This document shows positions 1 through 13,699 of a stretch of DNA of 64,000 bases, in pieces. The DNA lies in assembly GCA_025403435.1 (NCBI GenBank), contig CM046341.1:958802-1022801 (forward strand), in the 5' to 3' direction. Both the position numbers and the translations under genes were made by a program. Every line of letters starts with the position of its first letter. The stretch's first letter is position 1. The notes beneath the pieces were generated by a model. That model was not told the origin of the DNA. It did no database searches and worked only from the letters and a program-made list of their open reading frames with translations. The DNA comes from Artocarpus heterophyllus (Eukaryota > Streptophyta > Magnoliopsida > Rosales > Moraceae).

Positions 1-173
1 TTTTTTTTTTTCTGGTGTGACCATAATTTTTAGTATGTTTTGATTTTTTTTTTGTTGTAATTTGGGTGTGATTTTATTATGTTTTGTAATCTCCATATAT
101 TTTCTTATAAAAAAAAGGATTGTGTTTAGTATATTATTTTCTTATCTCTTTGTTTTATTTTTCATGAAGAGGC

Positions 174-1796
174 ATGGATTTCAAAAATCATTCCACTGGT
201 ATTAAAGTTAATGATGAAGGCTTTTGCCTAGTGGACAGTGGAACAACACACACTATTCTCAAAGATAAAAAATATTTTTCCAATCTTATATTAGCTGAAG
301 CTAATGTTAGTACAATATCTGGTGTTGCAAATCTCATTGAGGGCTTTGGTAGTGCCAATATATTATTACCTGGTGGCACAAAGTTTATGATTAATGACGC
401 TATGTATTCTAATAGATCAAAAAAAATATACTAAGTTTTAAAGATATACGTCGTAATGGTTATCATATTGAGACAACAAATGAAAGAGACGTTGAATATC
501 TTTATATTACGTCTAATGTCTCAGGAAGGAAACAAATATTGAAGAAGCTACCAGCATACTCTTCTGGATAGTATTATACATTTATAAATCCAATTGAATC
601 CTATGTGGTGATGAACGAAGAATCCAAAGATTCAAGGAATTTTATTGTTTGGCACAACCATTTAGGTCATCCAGGTTCAATAATGATGCGAAGGATTATA
701 GAAAATTCAAATGGACATCCTTTAAAGAACCAAAAGATTCTTTTGTCCAAAGATTTTTATGTGCTGCTTGTTTTCAAGGAAAACTAATTATAAGGCCATC
801 CCCAATGAAAGTTATAATTGAATCTCCTACATTTTTAGAACGAATTCAAGGAGATATATGTGGGCCTATTATTCCATCATGTGGACCATTTCAGTATTTT
901 ATGGTGCTAATAGATGCATCAACACGTTGGTCACATATTTGTTTATTATCTACTCGCAATGTTGCATTTGCGAGACTCCTTGCTCAAATAATCCGATTAC
1001 GAGCATAATTCCCAGATTATACAATCAAGAAAATTCGTCTGGATAATGCAGGAGAATTTACATCCTAAGCCTTTAATGATTACTTAATGTCAATTGGGAT
1101 TACTTTTGAGCATCCTGTTGCTCATGTGCATACTCAAAATGGGTTAGCAGAATCCTTTATTAAAAGGTTGAAATTAATTGCTAGGCCTTTACTTATGAGA
1201 ACAAAATTGCCTAGCTCTGCTTGGGGACATGCCATATTACATGCGCAGCACTTATTCGCATAAGGCCTACTACATATCATAAATACTCCCTATTACAGTT
1301 TGTTTCTGGTAAAGAGCCAGATATTTCCCATCTGAGAATTTTTGGTTGTGCAGTATATGTTTCAATTGCTTCACCACAACGTACTAAGATGGGTCCTCAA
1401 AGGAGACTAGGAATTTATGTTGGATTTGAATCCCCATCAATAATTAAATATCTCGAACCCTTGACAGGTGACCTCTTTACGGCACGGTTTGTCGATTATC
1501 AATTTGATGAGACAGTTTTCCCAGCATTAGGGGGAGATAAACAACAGCTGAAAAAACAAGAAATTTCGTGGAATGCATTATCATTATCTCACTTTGATCC
1601 TCGTACAAATCAATGTGACTTAGAAGTTCAAAAGATTATCCATTTACAAAAGGTTGCAAATCAGTTACCAGATGCATTTACTGATGTCAATAAAGTAACA
1701 AAATCACATATACCAGCTGAAAATGCTCCTATTCGAATTGATCTTCCTATCAAAAAAAATATTAATATGGTAGCAAATGAATCTAAGGCACGCTAG
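174..1796 (+). pseudogene. Copia protease and integrase fragments
   Basis: The first piece (174-434) contains the aspartic protease signature Asp-Ser-Gly-Thr-Thr near codon 21, followed by the usual downstream protease strands. The integrase follows in two frames. The zinc-binding part has His-Leu-Gly-His-Pro-Gly near 657 and a Cys-Ala-Ala-Cys pair near 763. The core Asp is near 855 and the Asp-Asn-Ala-Gly-Glu block near 1040-1056. The segment 1221-1796 covers the integrase C-terminal region typical of Copia. Frame changes near 780 and 1008-1220 and several stops show it is not translated as one protein. Confidence 0.88.
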
Positions 1797-2139
1797 AAGC
1801 GTGGTAGACCCATCGGTTCTAAGGATAAAAATCCAAGAAAGAAAAAGGAGTTAAATAATAAGCAAGTTGGCATTTCCAATGTTATTAATGTTCTTGAAGA
1901 GCCCAGTATAAAAACAGTTGACATAGCTGAAGAATTAACCCCAGAAGATGTTCAAGTATTTGAAAAAGATGTTAATGAAGAGATCTCAATAAGCTATGTC
2001 ACTTCAGGAAAGAGATGGAATCGAAAGGAAATTGTTGTCGACAACATATTTGCATATGCAATAGCTCTTGATATTATAAAAGAAAACGAGGATCTTGAAC
2101 CAAAGTCTGTTGAAGAATGTCAGCGTAGAAATGATTAGC

Positions 2140-3702
2140 CAAAATGGAAAGACGCAATCCAGGTAGAATTAAGTTCACTTGAAAAAGGTCAAGTTTTTGG
2201 GCCTGTTGTCCAAACACCTGAAGGTGTAAAACCTGTAGGCTACAAGTGGGTATTTGTGCGAAAGCGTAATGAAAAAAATGAAGTTGTCAGATATAAAGCA
2301 CGACTTGTAGCATAAGGCTTTTCGCAAAGACCTGGTATTGATTATGAGGAGACATATTCACCAGTGGTGGATGCAATTACATTTAGATTTTTGATTAGCC
2401 TGGCAGTTTCAGAAGGACTTCACATGCGTCTAATGGATATTGTAACGGCATATCTGTATGGGTCACTTGATAGTAACATTTACATGAAAGTCCCTAAAGG
2501 CCTAAAAATTTCTAAAACATGCAATTCAAAACCCCAGGAAATGTATTCAATAAAATTACAAAGATCTTTGTATGGATTAAAGCAATCTGGACGTATGTGG
2601 TATAATCGTCTCAGTGAATACCTTTTGAAAGAAGGATATATTAACAATCCAATTTGTCCATGTGTTTTTATTAAAATGTATAAGTTTGGATTTGCTATTA
2701 TTGCAGTTTATGTTGACGATTTGAATATCATTAGGACTCATGAAGAGCTTACAGATACGATAACATATTTGAAAAATGAATTTGAAATGAAGGACTTAGG
2801 AAAAACAAAATTCTGTCTCGACTTGCAGATCGAGCATTTATCAAAAGGGATTTTTGTTCATCAGTCAACATATATTGAAAAGGTATTAAAGCGTTTTAAT
2901 ATGGATAAATCCCATCCAATGAGTTCTCCTACGGTTGTACGATCCCTTGATGTGGAAAAAGGATCCTTTTCGTCCTCGAGATGATGATGAAGAAATTCTA
3001 GGTCAAGAAGTACCATATCTTAGTGCTATTGGTGCACTAATGTATCTTGCTAATTGCACAAGACCTGATATATCATTTTCTGTTAGCTTACTAGCGAGAT
3101 ATAGTTCTTCACCAACTCGAAGACATTGGAATGGTGTCAAACAAATACTTTGTTATCTTCGTGGTACAACAGATATGGGTCTGTATTATACACAAGATTC
3201 CAAGTCGGAATTAATTGGATATGCGGATGCAGGATATTTTTCTGATCCACGTAAAGCACGATCACAAACAGGTTATTTGTTTACATATGGTGGTACAGCT
3301 ATCTCGTGGCGTTCAACAAAACAAACCCTAACTGCCACATCTTCGAATCATGCTGAGATTTTGGCAATTCACGAGGCAAGTCGAGAATGTGTATGGTTAA
3401 GATCCCTGGTGCAATATATAAGAGAAACATGTAATCTTTCATTCAACAAAGAAAGTCCAACTGTGTTGTATGAAGATAATGCGTATCGCTCAACTCAAAG
3501 GGGGTTACATAAAATGAGACAGAACAAAGTACATTTCATCAAAATTCTTTTTCACGCACGAGCTTCAAAAGAAAGGAGAGATCGATGTACATCAAATTCG
3601 CTCCAGTGACAACTTGACAGATTTGTTTACAAAGGCACTTCCTACAACAACATTTGAAAAGTTTGTACACAAAATTGGTATGCGTCGACTTAGAGATCTT
3701 TG
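2140..3702 (+). pseudogene. Copia reverse transcriptase and RNase H fragments
   Basis: The reverse transcriptase part is recognised by Leu-Tyr-Gly-Leu-Lys-Gln-Ser near 2569-2590 and the catalytic Tyr-Val-Asp-Asp near 2709-2720. The RNase H part continues in a shifted frame from about 2935. It shows the Tyr-Ala-Asp-Ala first acidic motif near 3219, a block ending Ala-Glu-Ile-Leu-Ala near 3352-3366, and Tyr-Glu-Asp-Asn near 3469. The C-terminal block with Thr-Asp-Leu-Phe-Thr-Lys-Ala-Leu lies near 3615-3640 in yet another frame. Stops upstream of 2364 and the frame switch near 2950 mark it as dead. Confidence 0.9.
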
Positions 3703-3939
3703 AAAAAGAGATGTTGACATGAGGGGGAGACACTGCATATTGTACTCTTTTTCCCTTAGCCTAGGTTTTTGTCCCATTGGGTTTTCCTGGTAAGGTTTTT
3801 AATGAGGCAATCCTAAATGCAGAACATACAATAATTATGTACTCTTTTTTCCTTCACTAAGATTTTTTCCCATTGGGTTTTTTCTTGGTAAGGTTTTTAA
3901 TGAGGCATATTATTTGTATGGTGGACATCCAAGGGGGAG

Positions 3940-4290
3940 TGTTGTGAATCAAGTATGTGTGGATGCCACCTCTTGGTATTCCCTGAGTTACATGCAAACA
4001 TTTTATTGCAAATTTATAATTCACATTTAGACCACATTATCACCCCATTAAATCCCTCTTAATATTGTGCATTATGTGTCATTTAATTGTATATGAAACC
4101 TATGTAAGTTATGTCTATTACCATTACCTCTAGTATGATGACTTGGCCTATAAATAGTAATTGTACTAAGCTTGTAAGTTTCATCCCTCACAAGTAAAAA
4201 GTATAGAAAGTTGTTTTGTCTTTAATTTTCTCTTGTCTTTCTCTATTGTTCTCTTTAGTTTTTTGTTATACTTTGTTTTATTTCATAACA
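3940..4290 (+). repeat. 3' LTR of the first Copia element
   Basis: The LTR begins TGTTGTGAATC directly after the polypurine tract and ends in TTTCATAACA, giving canonical TG...CA ends and a length of about 351 bp. A TATA-like CCTATAAATAG lies at about 4148, as expected for a U3/R promoter. The right end is inferred from the CA and the change in sequence character, because the partner LTR is not in the window. Confidence 0.7.
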
Positions 4291-4760
4291 TCTTTTTATT
4301 ATTTTCTCCCATATTCTTTTTGAATCCCTCGATCACTCTCTTCTCTCAACAGCGTCCACTGACGAGCCCCCACACACTGGTGGCCCTGCTAGCAGTTTCG
4401 TCGGCTGTCACATCCTCATTTGCCACCCCCAACAACCCATCCCTCACCGGAATCCCAGAGACGACGACGCGTGACGAACCCACGTGACTTGCCTCACAGG
4501 AGCCCAAGCTCGCTGAAATAGCCTCCACCATAGCCCATCGACCTAACCCTTCCCCAATGCCAATGACTTTCCGTCCAGCACCAATGCAGAGGGAGGCTCG
4601 CACCACCGGTGTTCTCGACGAAAGTGAAGCTCGCGACAAGCTCCGAGCTTCTATCTCCAGTGTTCGCACGGGAGGGATCCTCGTCGTTGTTGCCAGCATG
4701 CACAGGCCACCGGAGTAGAGGAAGAGGAAGGGATTCCTCTTGGAATTCCACTAGAGAAAA
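4291..4760. other. GC-rich segment without a recognised gene
   Basis: Bases about 4340-4740 are clearly richer in G and C than the surroundings. Short frames are open on both strands, but none shows a recognisable domain and they end at arbitrary stops. It may be a fragment of an old gene or of another transposon flanking the Copia element. I do not call a gene. Confidence 0.4.
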
Positions 4761-7700
4761 GAGCCTCTTTGTCTTTTTAATACTAATAAAAAATGATATT
4801 ATATTAATAATTAATATTTTTAGTTAATATTAATCAGTATTTTAGACTTAAATTTAATTATATTTATACTTACTATTTTTTATTAAAAATGCTTTTAAAA
4901 AAACACTATTATATACAACCAAATACAATTTTGAAAACAATCCCAATACACTTATTGAAATGTTTTCATTTTCAATATTTTTTCAAAACAAAAACCAAAA
5001 AGAAAATACTATCAAACAGAGCCAAAGTATTTTATATAAACATTATTGAATGATTCCATTTCCCAAACCATATTTGAGAGATCTAGCTAGCAAAGGGAAC
5101 ATCAAACTAATCCCTACATCTTTTTGCAGCTAAGCACGAAGAATTAATGAGCCGCCAAAGAAACCCCACAGAAAAAGACAAACAATGTCTCATCTAGCAG
5201 ACGCACGCCTTGGTTTAAAGCAAATGTTTGAGGTTTTATTTATTTTTTAATTTTCTGTTTTGGAAAACAAAAAAGAGAGAGGATATGATTAAAGTATGTC
5301 CTAATTGTGTCCCCTAGAGTCTTCTCTATTTTTGTCAAGTATACGTAACTATGTTGGTTTCTAATTCTACATTCAGAGCATTTTATATTATATTATGGTA
5401 CATTTAGATAAGAGTTTAATTACTTGTGGGATTAAAAAGGGGCATTACATAAATAACTATAAATTCCTTTTTTTTTTTTCTTGGGCAAGCGTGTTGCTGC
5501 ACCACTAGGCAAAAGGTCCCATGATGGGTTTTGCTTAGTTTAATGATTTGATTTGATTGTTCACCAATGCCCTCTCTTTTTCTCTCTCTGTCTACTTCAA
5601 ATGTTAGAGAGAGAGAGATTAGCTCTCGGTGGAAATCGGAATAACTTTTTTTGGAACAATATTCTTCAATATTTCTTGGTCAGACTCAAGAGTTCACATT
5701 GGTGGCTGGCTGAGATCTGATACGGTGGGTGTTTGGTGGCACCACGTGTTGGCTAAGCTCAAGCCTTGTTTTACCACATGTCAGATAACGTTAGTCATAC
5801 ATATAGTTGGGAACCATTCGATTTTGCTGAAGATCTCATAGTAAAACCTCCACTTTTAGAGATGGTGACCCTTCATCAGGGATAATATTATGGGGTTGTT
5901 TTTAGTTATAGGGTTCATTGAAGTTGGTCTTTCATTGGTTAATTGTAATGGTAATTAGGAGATTATCAACTTATTTGCTTAATATTAAGGGTCAGTTTGG
6001 CATTCTAGGCATTTGAAAGTCTCAAAAGTCTTGTGCAACTAATATTATGTTTGGCACATAGTATAAAACTTAATAGTTCAAATTGTTCATAATGTAAAAT
6101 CCTTAACAGCTATAATCTAAAGCAAAAGATAGCTACAATATAACGTTCTTATATATTATAATATTTTAACTTATATTTAGAAAAGAAAAAGGGTTTATAG
6201 AACATCCTATAAAAGTACTTTATATAAACACCAATATATTTGATCCGCCATATATATAGTTATGGCTTATTTATGATCTTGTCATATTGCCACGTAACAC
6301 AGCTAAGTAACAACATATATAGTATTTGTTTCATGCAACGCTTACGCTGGACATGTACAACATAAAAATTCAGATTAAAACCATTATTGCTACACCTTTT
6401 TAATATCAAATGTTACATTGAGCAAAATCGTGGATCATGTTATATTTTTCATTTCTATTAACTTATCTTGATAATTTTTATTTAAAATAAATATCGTATC
6501 GTAAATAAATTTTAACTTTTAGTTCTCATATATCTTTTTGCTATAAATCGATAAAAAAAAATGTGCACAACCACCCCAAACCAAGGCCAAATACCAGCCC
6601 TAGAGTGCAACTGTACTTATGGGTGTCCACATCTTTCCTTAGTAATTATTAGGGAGTAAGTATGCAGGCTTTTGGCTTTTTTTTCTTATAAAGATTAGAT
6701 GGAGAATCACAATAGTAAGATACGAGGATATATGTATTCGTTGGCTTAACCGTCCAAAGTTGCGTTTTGATGTTGCCAAATTGACCAAAAACATTTGTAA
6801 ACCATCAAGTTGTCATTCATTTTTGTGGTATCCATGACCAAGTGCTATTAATTAGACATATGGAAAGGAAGTGAGAATGACATGCGTGGGAACTAGCTCG
6901 GTGAGCTAATACAAACATACAAGATAGGCCAATCTTTTTCTAACGACCCCCCAATAACACTTGTTCATAATAATCACGTTTTTGTTATCTTGACTTGATG
7001 AGAAGATAAAAAAAAGTGTGCAAGGTCAATCTAGCTAGCGTTGGAAGGAAAGGCTTACGATAGGATCAAATCGATAGTAACTCAACAAAAAATGATTTGA
7101 TGACGACGATAATGACAATGGTAATAACGATAAACATGAAATTTTTGTTTTGTGAAAATGGTTTTGTAACCAAGTACAATGTCATATTGGATAAGAAAAC
7201 GCAAACCAAATGTAGGGTATTGGATGGATATATATGTATATTTATTATAGGCATGATTTTTGGGGTAAGAGATATATGACAAAGAACAAATGTAATTAGA
7301 TGCCTTTGGTCTAGATTCAGTGGCACCTCTTAGGTCAAGTCCACGTTGTAAAACGACATTCTCCTTTGTATTTTTCATTTTTCCCATTTAACTTTTGGAT
7401 TAATATTTAATTATAAGTAATTCATTAAGTACTTGTTTTACATATTCCTAATAATATTAATTTAATCCTTTATTGTTCCATTATTAACTCCACTTATTTT
7501 TCTCAACACTTGACCAATCTTTTCAAATTCCTAATTACAAGATGAGAATTAATTAGTTGTTAATTGGCTTGAGCGTGCTAAATATTTGTCGTGTTTTGTG
7601 ATGTAATGTTTATGAATTATAATATTAATTGATTTGAAGCAATACCCATTAAATTAATCCATTTTGAAGGGAGCTAGATATATGTAATCAATAAGATTAT

Positions 7701-10330
7701 ATATGAAGAATATTGATACACATGATAGTGTAGAACCAAACTGCGTGTACACTACTCATGTGATTTGTTTAATTTAAGGTTCAACAGAAGCTTGAAAATG
7801 AAACTCTAACCATGTATCATGAGGCGGAAAAAACAATGATTGCAATTAAGAATTAACAATGGCTTTTTTGAGACTTGTGTGATAACTTTCCACTTGGGAT
7901 ATATGGTTGAAAATTTGTTTTGTTTTGTTTTTTTTTTTCAGATAATGTATTTAAAGATTACGGAACTACAAAAAAAAAAAAAAAAAAAAAAAAGCTCTAT
8001 TATTGCTCCCGTGACTATAAGCATGTAATTTGTCTTTTTCCTGTTTCCCTTTGAAATTGTTGCGTTGATTGTGCTACATATGTTCCATCATTTGGACATT
8101 TTACTTGTATGGTCTTTCTTCTTTCATAATTCTCTTTACCATTTTTTTTTAAAAAGGAAAATAAATAATTGAAATTTAGGATTGGAAGTCCAAAACTTGG
8201 GCAGAGACATGAACCGGCCTCTATTTGTGACCGAGCAAGCATGGTAATATACTATTGTATGGGGAGATGAAACAGAAAAGTATTTCTTTACAACATGGTT
8301 TTTTGTTATTTTATTTTTTATTTTTGGGGAATTTCAATAACCCCTACAAAGGGTAAAGCTACATATATAAACTATAAAGAACTTACTTTGTTGTTCCATT
8401 TCCTTTAGATATCTGAGACATATTGTTGGTTAAAGCCCAACAACATAATTCATTTATTTGAATCATGCTCACACATGAAACTACATTCTAAATTAATTTA
8501 TTTATTGTGCGCATGGAAAAAGACTTAGTACATGTGTGGAGAATGGGTTCAAACCAATGGGTTTGAACTTAAACAAAAACTCCTGTTGTTATAATGTAAA
8601 TCAAAAGTGAGATATAACATGACAATTCGCTGTTGATACAATGTTTTGAACCATTTGATTCAAATTAATTGATTTAAACTAAGGTTTCTAAACACCTCAT
8701 TAAAATAATATTACACTACACTGCAGGGTAGGATCATTATAGCTTGATCAAGCTCCATCAAAATGTGAATGTTACAAGCCGAAATATTTCATGCTTTGTG
8801 TTTAATCATTTCTTTAGTGAGGAACGCATTATTTAATCTGAACACTATCCAACCATATTAAATATATTAGTAAAGCATCTATATGTATTATTAAATAAAG
8901 AAACTTATATGATCATTTGGTTTCTTAATTCGTAGTGACCTAAAGTTTCAACACGGTGTATTTGATCAATTATAATTAGTTTATAACCCCATGGACGACA
9001 AAAACCACTCGTGCACTTTTGCTTAATTAATTTTGTTTATTGTCAACAAAGGAAGCTTCCTACATAAAATAATACTACTGCTTACAAAGATCTAGCTCAC
9101 CCCATTATGGCTTTTTTAATTAGTCATTAAGGATAACTTTAAGCCTAAAAAAAAGGGTTGCCTATAATTCTCTAACCAACTATTTTCTATGGTAAAAGGA
9201 TAAAATGGGCTAATTTCTTATTGAATCTATGGATTACGCAATAGATGATCGTACTTTTCAAATTTCATTCATACCCTTTTTGCGCTATTCAGTCAGCAAT
9301 TTCGCTACAAACTAATGTTTTACCCGCCAAGTTGCCCCATTTTATTACATCTATCTAGTTAGCAAGTTGGAATCATATTTTTACTAGTCAAAAGGGGGGG
9401 AAAAATTGTGAGAGTAAAGTCAAAGTAAATAGGTCAACGAGAATTTGTAGGTCTGAGACAAAGTCAGCTATAAACTTTGTGTGTCAAACTGTTAGTGAAT
9501 CAGATCAAGAAGCATTTTTGTTTTTTGTAGTACAATAATATTGTTGCAGTCGATGATAGTTTGGTATGTGTTATGTGGATTCTTGTTAATATTTGTTTTG
9601 TGGCTCGTAGGATTAGAACCAAGCACTTTAAGAATTAAAATGAATTAATTATATGCTATAATATGTGTAGTTTATAAATTAATGAAATTGCACCTAACAA
9701 AAATCCCATTTTGATTTTTGGAAGTTGAAGGACGGAACCTTGACTAGAGATCTTCCACTTGTATGGGTTTTCTGTGGCAAAGATGAATTAGGAGTTTACT
9801 AGTTGGTTTTTTAGTACGTGATGATGATCATCATTATCTTCATCATCTTGAGATATTTAGAAGACACAGAAGAACCTAGTAAGATTAAACTTTGCCACGT
9901 TTTAAAAAATCTTAAGTCCATTGTCATGTTGTTTAGATAAAATTATTTTGTTAGACAATTATACCCTCTTGATCGATAAATATTTCAACAAAAAAAACCA
10001 TAAAGCCTAATTGACATAGACCATAAAGCTTAAAGATTATTTTGTATTCTAAATATATTGTATGACATGACTGTAGTATTTTCTGTAAATATCTTTTTTC
10101 TTGTGGCCTTAATCAATTCAAGCTTCTAACTTATGGAACTCTTGCAAATGTCCCCATCATCTTCGGCTTCATGTGTGGGCCATCATTTGGACATAATTCA
10201 TCTATTTAAAAGCCCAGCATGTGAGTTGGCCGCAATCTTCAAACATAGTTGAGAGCCCATTGATAGGAAGTGGGGCTTCCATGGACACCTGACTCAAGCC
10301 CAAGCCCATAGCATCTGCAAGAGACAAAAA
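4761..10330. other. Intergenic AT-rich DNA
   Basis: No frame here shows a domain or a plausible exon chain. It holds simple-sequence tracts (a run of about 22 A at 7972-7993; T runs near 5470 and 7930). A short hairpin of TC and GA repeats lies at about 5581-5618, and a G-box-like CACGTG near 5742. I see no mobile element ends that I can defend. Confidence 0.6.
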
Positions 10331-10900
10331 GTGTTTTTTTTTTTTTTTAAACGACAAGGAGGCAAATAGCATGTTAGGAGGAGGGAATAAAAATTAATAG
10401 CACAACTTTTGAAAGAAAACATTGGAAGGATTTTGAAATAGAAATTAATGTAATAGGCTATTTGGTAGAAAAGAAATTAGAATAAAAATGAAAAGTGGGT
10501 GGAATAAATGACATGTAGGTCTCGCCAAAATTGATATCTCCAAATATGTGTAGATTTTGTGAGGAAAAAGTTTGACAACAATGTAAAGAAAGTAAAGTTA
10601 CCAATTTGTTATTCTTTTTATCGAAATTCCAACAAAAAATTTGGGCGTCAAATTAAAGAAATAGCTAAATAATATTTGAACAAAATAGTAATTATATTAA
10701 TAGTAGTTTTTCTATTCTTTTAATTTTTCTTACAATATCAAACAAGAAAGATAAAATTATTTTCTTTTTACATGTACATACCAAACAAGTAAAAGAGAAA
10801 TTAAAATTTTTCCTTTCTCTACAGTTTTCTTTCCTTCGTAGTGTTCTCTTCCCTCCTATTTTCTTTTCTTCTTACCAAACGGAGCATAAAGAAAATAAAT
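10331..10900. other. AT-rich segment with weak transposon-like ends
   Basis: The segment opens with GGAGGAGGGAAT-type sequence and closes with a CCTCC-rich stretch followed by ACCAAACGGAGC, wording often seen at the ends of small plant DNA transposons. The two ends match only loosely when one is reversed, and I find no target duplication. It could be a decayed MITE. Confidence 0.25.
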
Positions 10901-11830
10901 TAGTAGCATTTTTTTGGATTTTAAATTTTAAGATTCCCTAAATGCCCCTATCTTTGACCATAGTTTCTCTCCATCTCTATGTTGTTTCAGGCTCCATCAA
11001 TGACTCCTCTTAGTTAACCTCTCCATTAATAGTAACGAAACCTTGAGCTCAACCTCACGGTCCAGCGTTGATGGCATAGTCACACCCATTGTCGTCAGAG
11101 TCACACAAGGAGTAAGCGTAGTCGCTGGAGTTGCACGAGGAGCAGAGACCATCGATTAAGTCGTGCAAGGAGTAGGCGCCATCAATAGAGTGATGTCATC
11201 GTTAGCCTCGTTGTTGTCGTCTGAGGAGCAATGCTGTCATCGTTGGGAGACAGGTGGAGGGAGAAGAGAGAGAGAGTGTGTGTGTGTTTTCTAATTTAGG
11301 GTTAGGGTTAGTGTTAGGTTTTCTAGTTTGAGGTTGATTGAACCTAGGATAGTAGTAGAAAACTACAATACTTAAAACTTTTTAAAATTTTAAAAATATT
11401 ATTTATTAACAATTTAATTAATTTGCTAATTACTTCCACTATTTTAAAAAAATTATTATTTCTTGCAAGATCTCTCTCTTTTTAAGAGACTTAGGTGGTA
11501 TGCTACAACTTTTTATAGGTTTCTGGATTAAAATCACAACCTTTTATTGTTTGATTTATATTAATTTTTGTTGACTTTTGATTAAATATTGTACAACTAT
11601 GAAAACTCTAATATACGTGACTTAAATCTACAAAATTTCTAAAAAAAAAAAGGTTGTAAATTTAAGATGTTGCATGTATAAAAATTGTGTCACATTGATA
11701 ATAATTTTTTAATAGAATTATCATTCAAATACATTATTTGCCAGCGATTAAGAACTCTATTGTTCATGAAGGGCCTTATTTGAGACTTAAAGGCCATCGT
11801 CATCGTCAAAATATTTGCAACAATCTTTGC
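10901..11830. other. Gene-free stretch with GC-rich patch and short telomere-like repeat
   Basis: A GC-richer patch at about 11040-11270 contains repeated GTCGTC and GAGGAGCA-like words and no conserved protein. It is followed by GAGAGA/GTGTGT repeats and, at about 11295-11320, by TTTAGGGTTAGGGTTAG, similar to the plant telomere unit. Such short telo boxes are common in plant leaders and do not by themselves mark an old chromosome end. Confidence 0.45.
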
Positions 11831-13510
11831 AACTTGGTAATTGTCTAGGTCAATCCAATTGCTCGGATACCGCTTCTTGTAGTAGAACTTTGGATAAAAA
11901 TAAATTTACAATACCATTTTCAAATAGGATGATTTTGACCAAAGGGCAAAAAAAAAACTTAATTGAGGAAATGTCCCCCTTTTTTTTTGCAGGAAAAAAA
12001 CACGCTTTTCTAGACAGTTAGACTGTCTTAGTTTTTTTCAAAAAAAAGACAAAAATAATTGTAACAAGAAGATGAATCTCAACAGAGTGAAAAGAAAAAA
12101 AACTGGAACTGTTTTCATGCCCAAAAAGCATATTTTCTTGCGTCAAAAAACTGCCAAAAAAAAAGGGGTCATTTTGCTAAAATCAAATTTTCTTAACTCC
12201 ATTTCTCAAAATGCCTCTTTTAAAATATAGAGAAAATTACATGTTATGCCATACTTCTAAAAGTTAGTTTATTCATATTACATTCAGAAAAAGTTATACC
12301 ATACTATTATTCATATTACATGTTAAGCTGTAATACAAATAGACATATGTAATATTTATAAAAATAAAACTTAAAAGATGATATTTATGAAAATTTTCCA
12401 AAAATATAACTAATTATTAACAACAATTCTATGCATGTGTGTGTATACATATATATTATAGACTAGTATATACACACACTAGTATGGAATGAAAGACCTA
12501 ATGCCTTATTCATAGACTAGTCTATGCTAGTCTTATCAAGAGCCTTAATACAACTAAAATACTTCTACTTAATAGAAAAAAATGCTGATGCTAATAGTAA
12601 TGAATACTTAAGAGTTCTAATATTAAAAACTCACGTTGAGCCCTAATGAAAAACCCTTAATTATAAACTGGTCTATCCTAGTCTAACTAATGTGCCTAAT
12701 CGAACTGAAATACTAAAGCTAACAAAAAACAAATAATAAAAGAATATTGACTAAAAAACTCAAGCTCAGTTCTAAAAACATGCTTATGGTTTGACTATAC
12801 TATCCTCATCCAACCAAGAGTCCCAAATAACCAAAAATGCTTACACTTAACATAAATCCTGATGCTAATGGTAACGAATAGTAAGAGTAAAAAAAGAACT
12901 AAATAAGATTTTTTTTGTTTTTTTCCATTCATCTAGTCTACATCAGAAAGATTTTCTACTCACTGCCCAAAACTGCACCGACTTTTTTTTGAAATTAATT
13001 TAACTTGGCCTCTGCCTGTGTCAATCCAAATGTCCAAATACCACTTGATGCGACAAAACTTAGGATGAATATATATTTAGAATAGCATTTTGAAGTAACT
13101 ATAGTAGAAAATGACAAATATAAATCATCCACAGCTTGCATATATAATTAATGGCCAAAAAAAAAAAAACTAGTATGAAATGAAAGGTCCAAGACCTTAA
13201 TAATTGTAGACTAGCCTCAATAAGAGTCCCAATTAAACTAAATAATTGTAATTAAGAGATAAAAGTCCTCGCTAATAATAACAACTAGTAAAGAAAACTA
13301 ATAAAAAAGAACGCGTCCTAATAACAAGCCTTAAACTAATTAAAAAAAGGCCAAATCTTAATAACAAGCCTCAGCTTTACAAAAATTAAGAATAACTAAT
13401 ATTCCTAACTAATAGATAAAAATTAAGAATAATCTAGTCTATCCTAGATTAATTAATATTCCTAACTAAACAAGGATACTTAATAGATAAAAATTAAGAA
13501 TAATACATGG
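11829..13510. repeat. Diverged repeat block, possibly a Copia remnant
   Basis: Two stretches, about 11845-11935 and 13015-13097, resemble each other. Each carries a GGATACC/AATACCACTTG-like word followed by a related stretch containing TAGGATGAAT or TGGATAAAAA. The first word looks like the complement of the initiator-Met primer binding site used by Copia elements, which suggests a minus-strand remnant. Between and after them are several diverged copies of a unit containing ACTAGTCTATCCTAGTC-like sequence and a GATGCTAATAGTAATGAAT-like word (near 12520, 12670, 12790, 13205, 13435). No coding sequence survives. Confidence 0.4.
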
Positions 13511-13699
13511 TAAAGAATACCGACTTAAATAACTTTACCAAATTCTTCACTGACCAAATTTTTGAAGAATACACAAAGGGCAGCTCTCTCTCAGTTTTAC
13601 AAAAATTTTAAAAAAATTAAAAAAAAAATACAATTACAAATACAAATACAAAGGACAGGTCTTACTTATAATAATAATGATAGATACGTAGATCATAGA

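Larger units (their letters stand above)
1..4290 (+). mobile_element. Ty1/copia retrotransposon, decayed, left end outside the window
   Basis: Pieces of a polyprotein in the order protease, integrase, reverse transcriptase, RNase H identify a Copia-type element. They end in a polypurine tract (AAGGGGGAG, 3931-3939) and a 3' LTR at 3940-4290. The reading frame is broken by many stops and shifts, for example the stop after the protease piece at 432 and stops near 1066, 1794 and 2138, so it cannot make a working polyprotein. No 5' LTR, primer binding site or gag is visible; bases 1-173 are AT-rich with no readable domain, so the left part lies outside the window or is lost. Without the other LTR, neither the target duplication nor the age can be judged. 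Confidence 0.93.

Noticed and set aside
4233..4487. 84-codon frame beginning with a hydrophobic stretch like a signal peptide
   Set aside because: It starts inside the Copia LTR, its hydrophobic part is T-rich LTR sequence, and the rest matches no family I know.
5581..5618. TC/GA hairpin that might suggest a microRNA precursor
   Set aside because: The stem is only a simple dinucleotide repeat of about 10 bp; it lacks the length and pairing of a plant microRNA precursor.
11295..11320. Telomere-like repeats as sign of an ancient chromosome end
   Set aside because: Only two to three imperfect units; such telo boxes are common in ordinary plant sequence.
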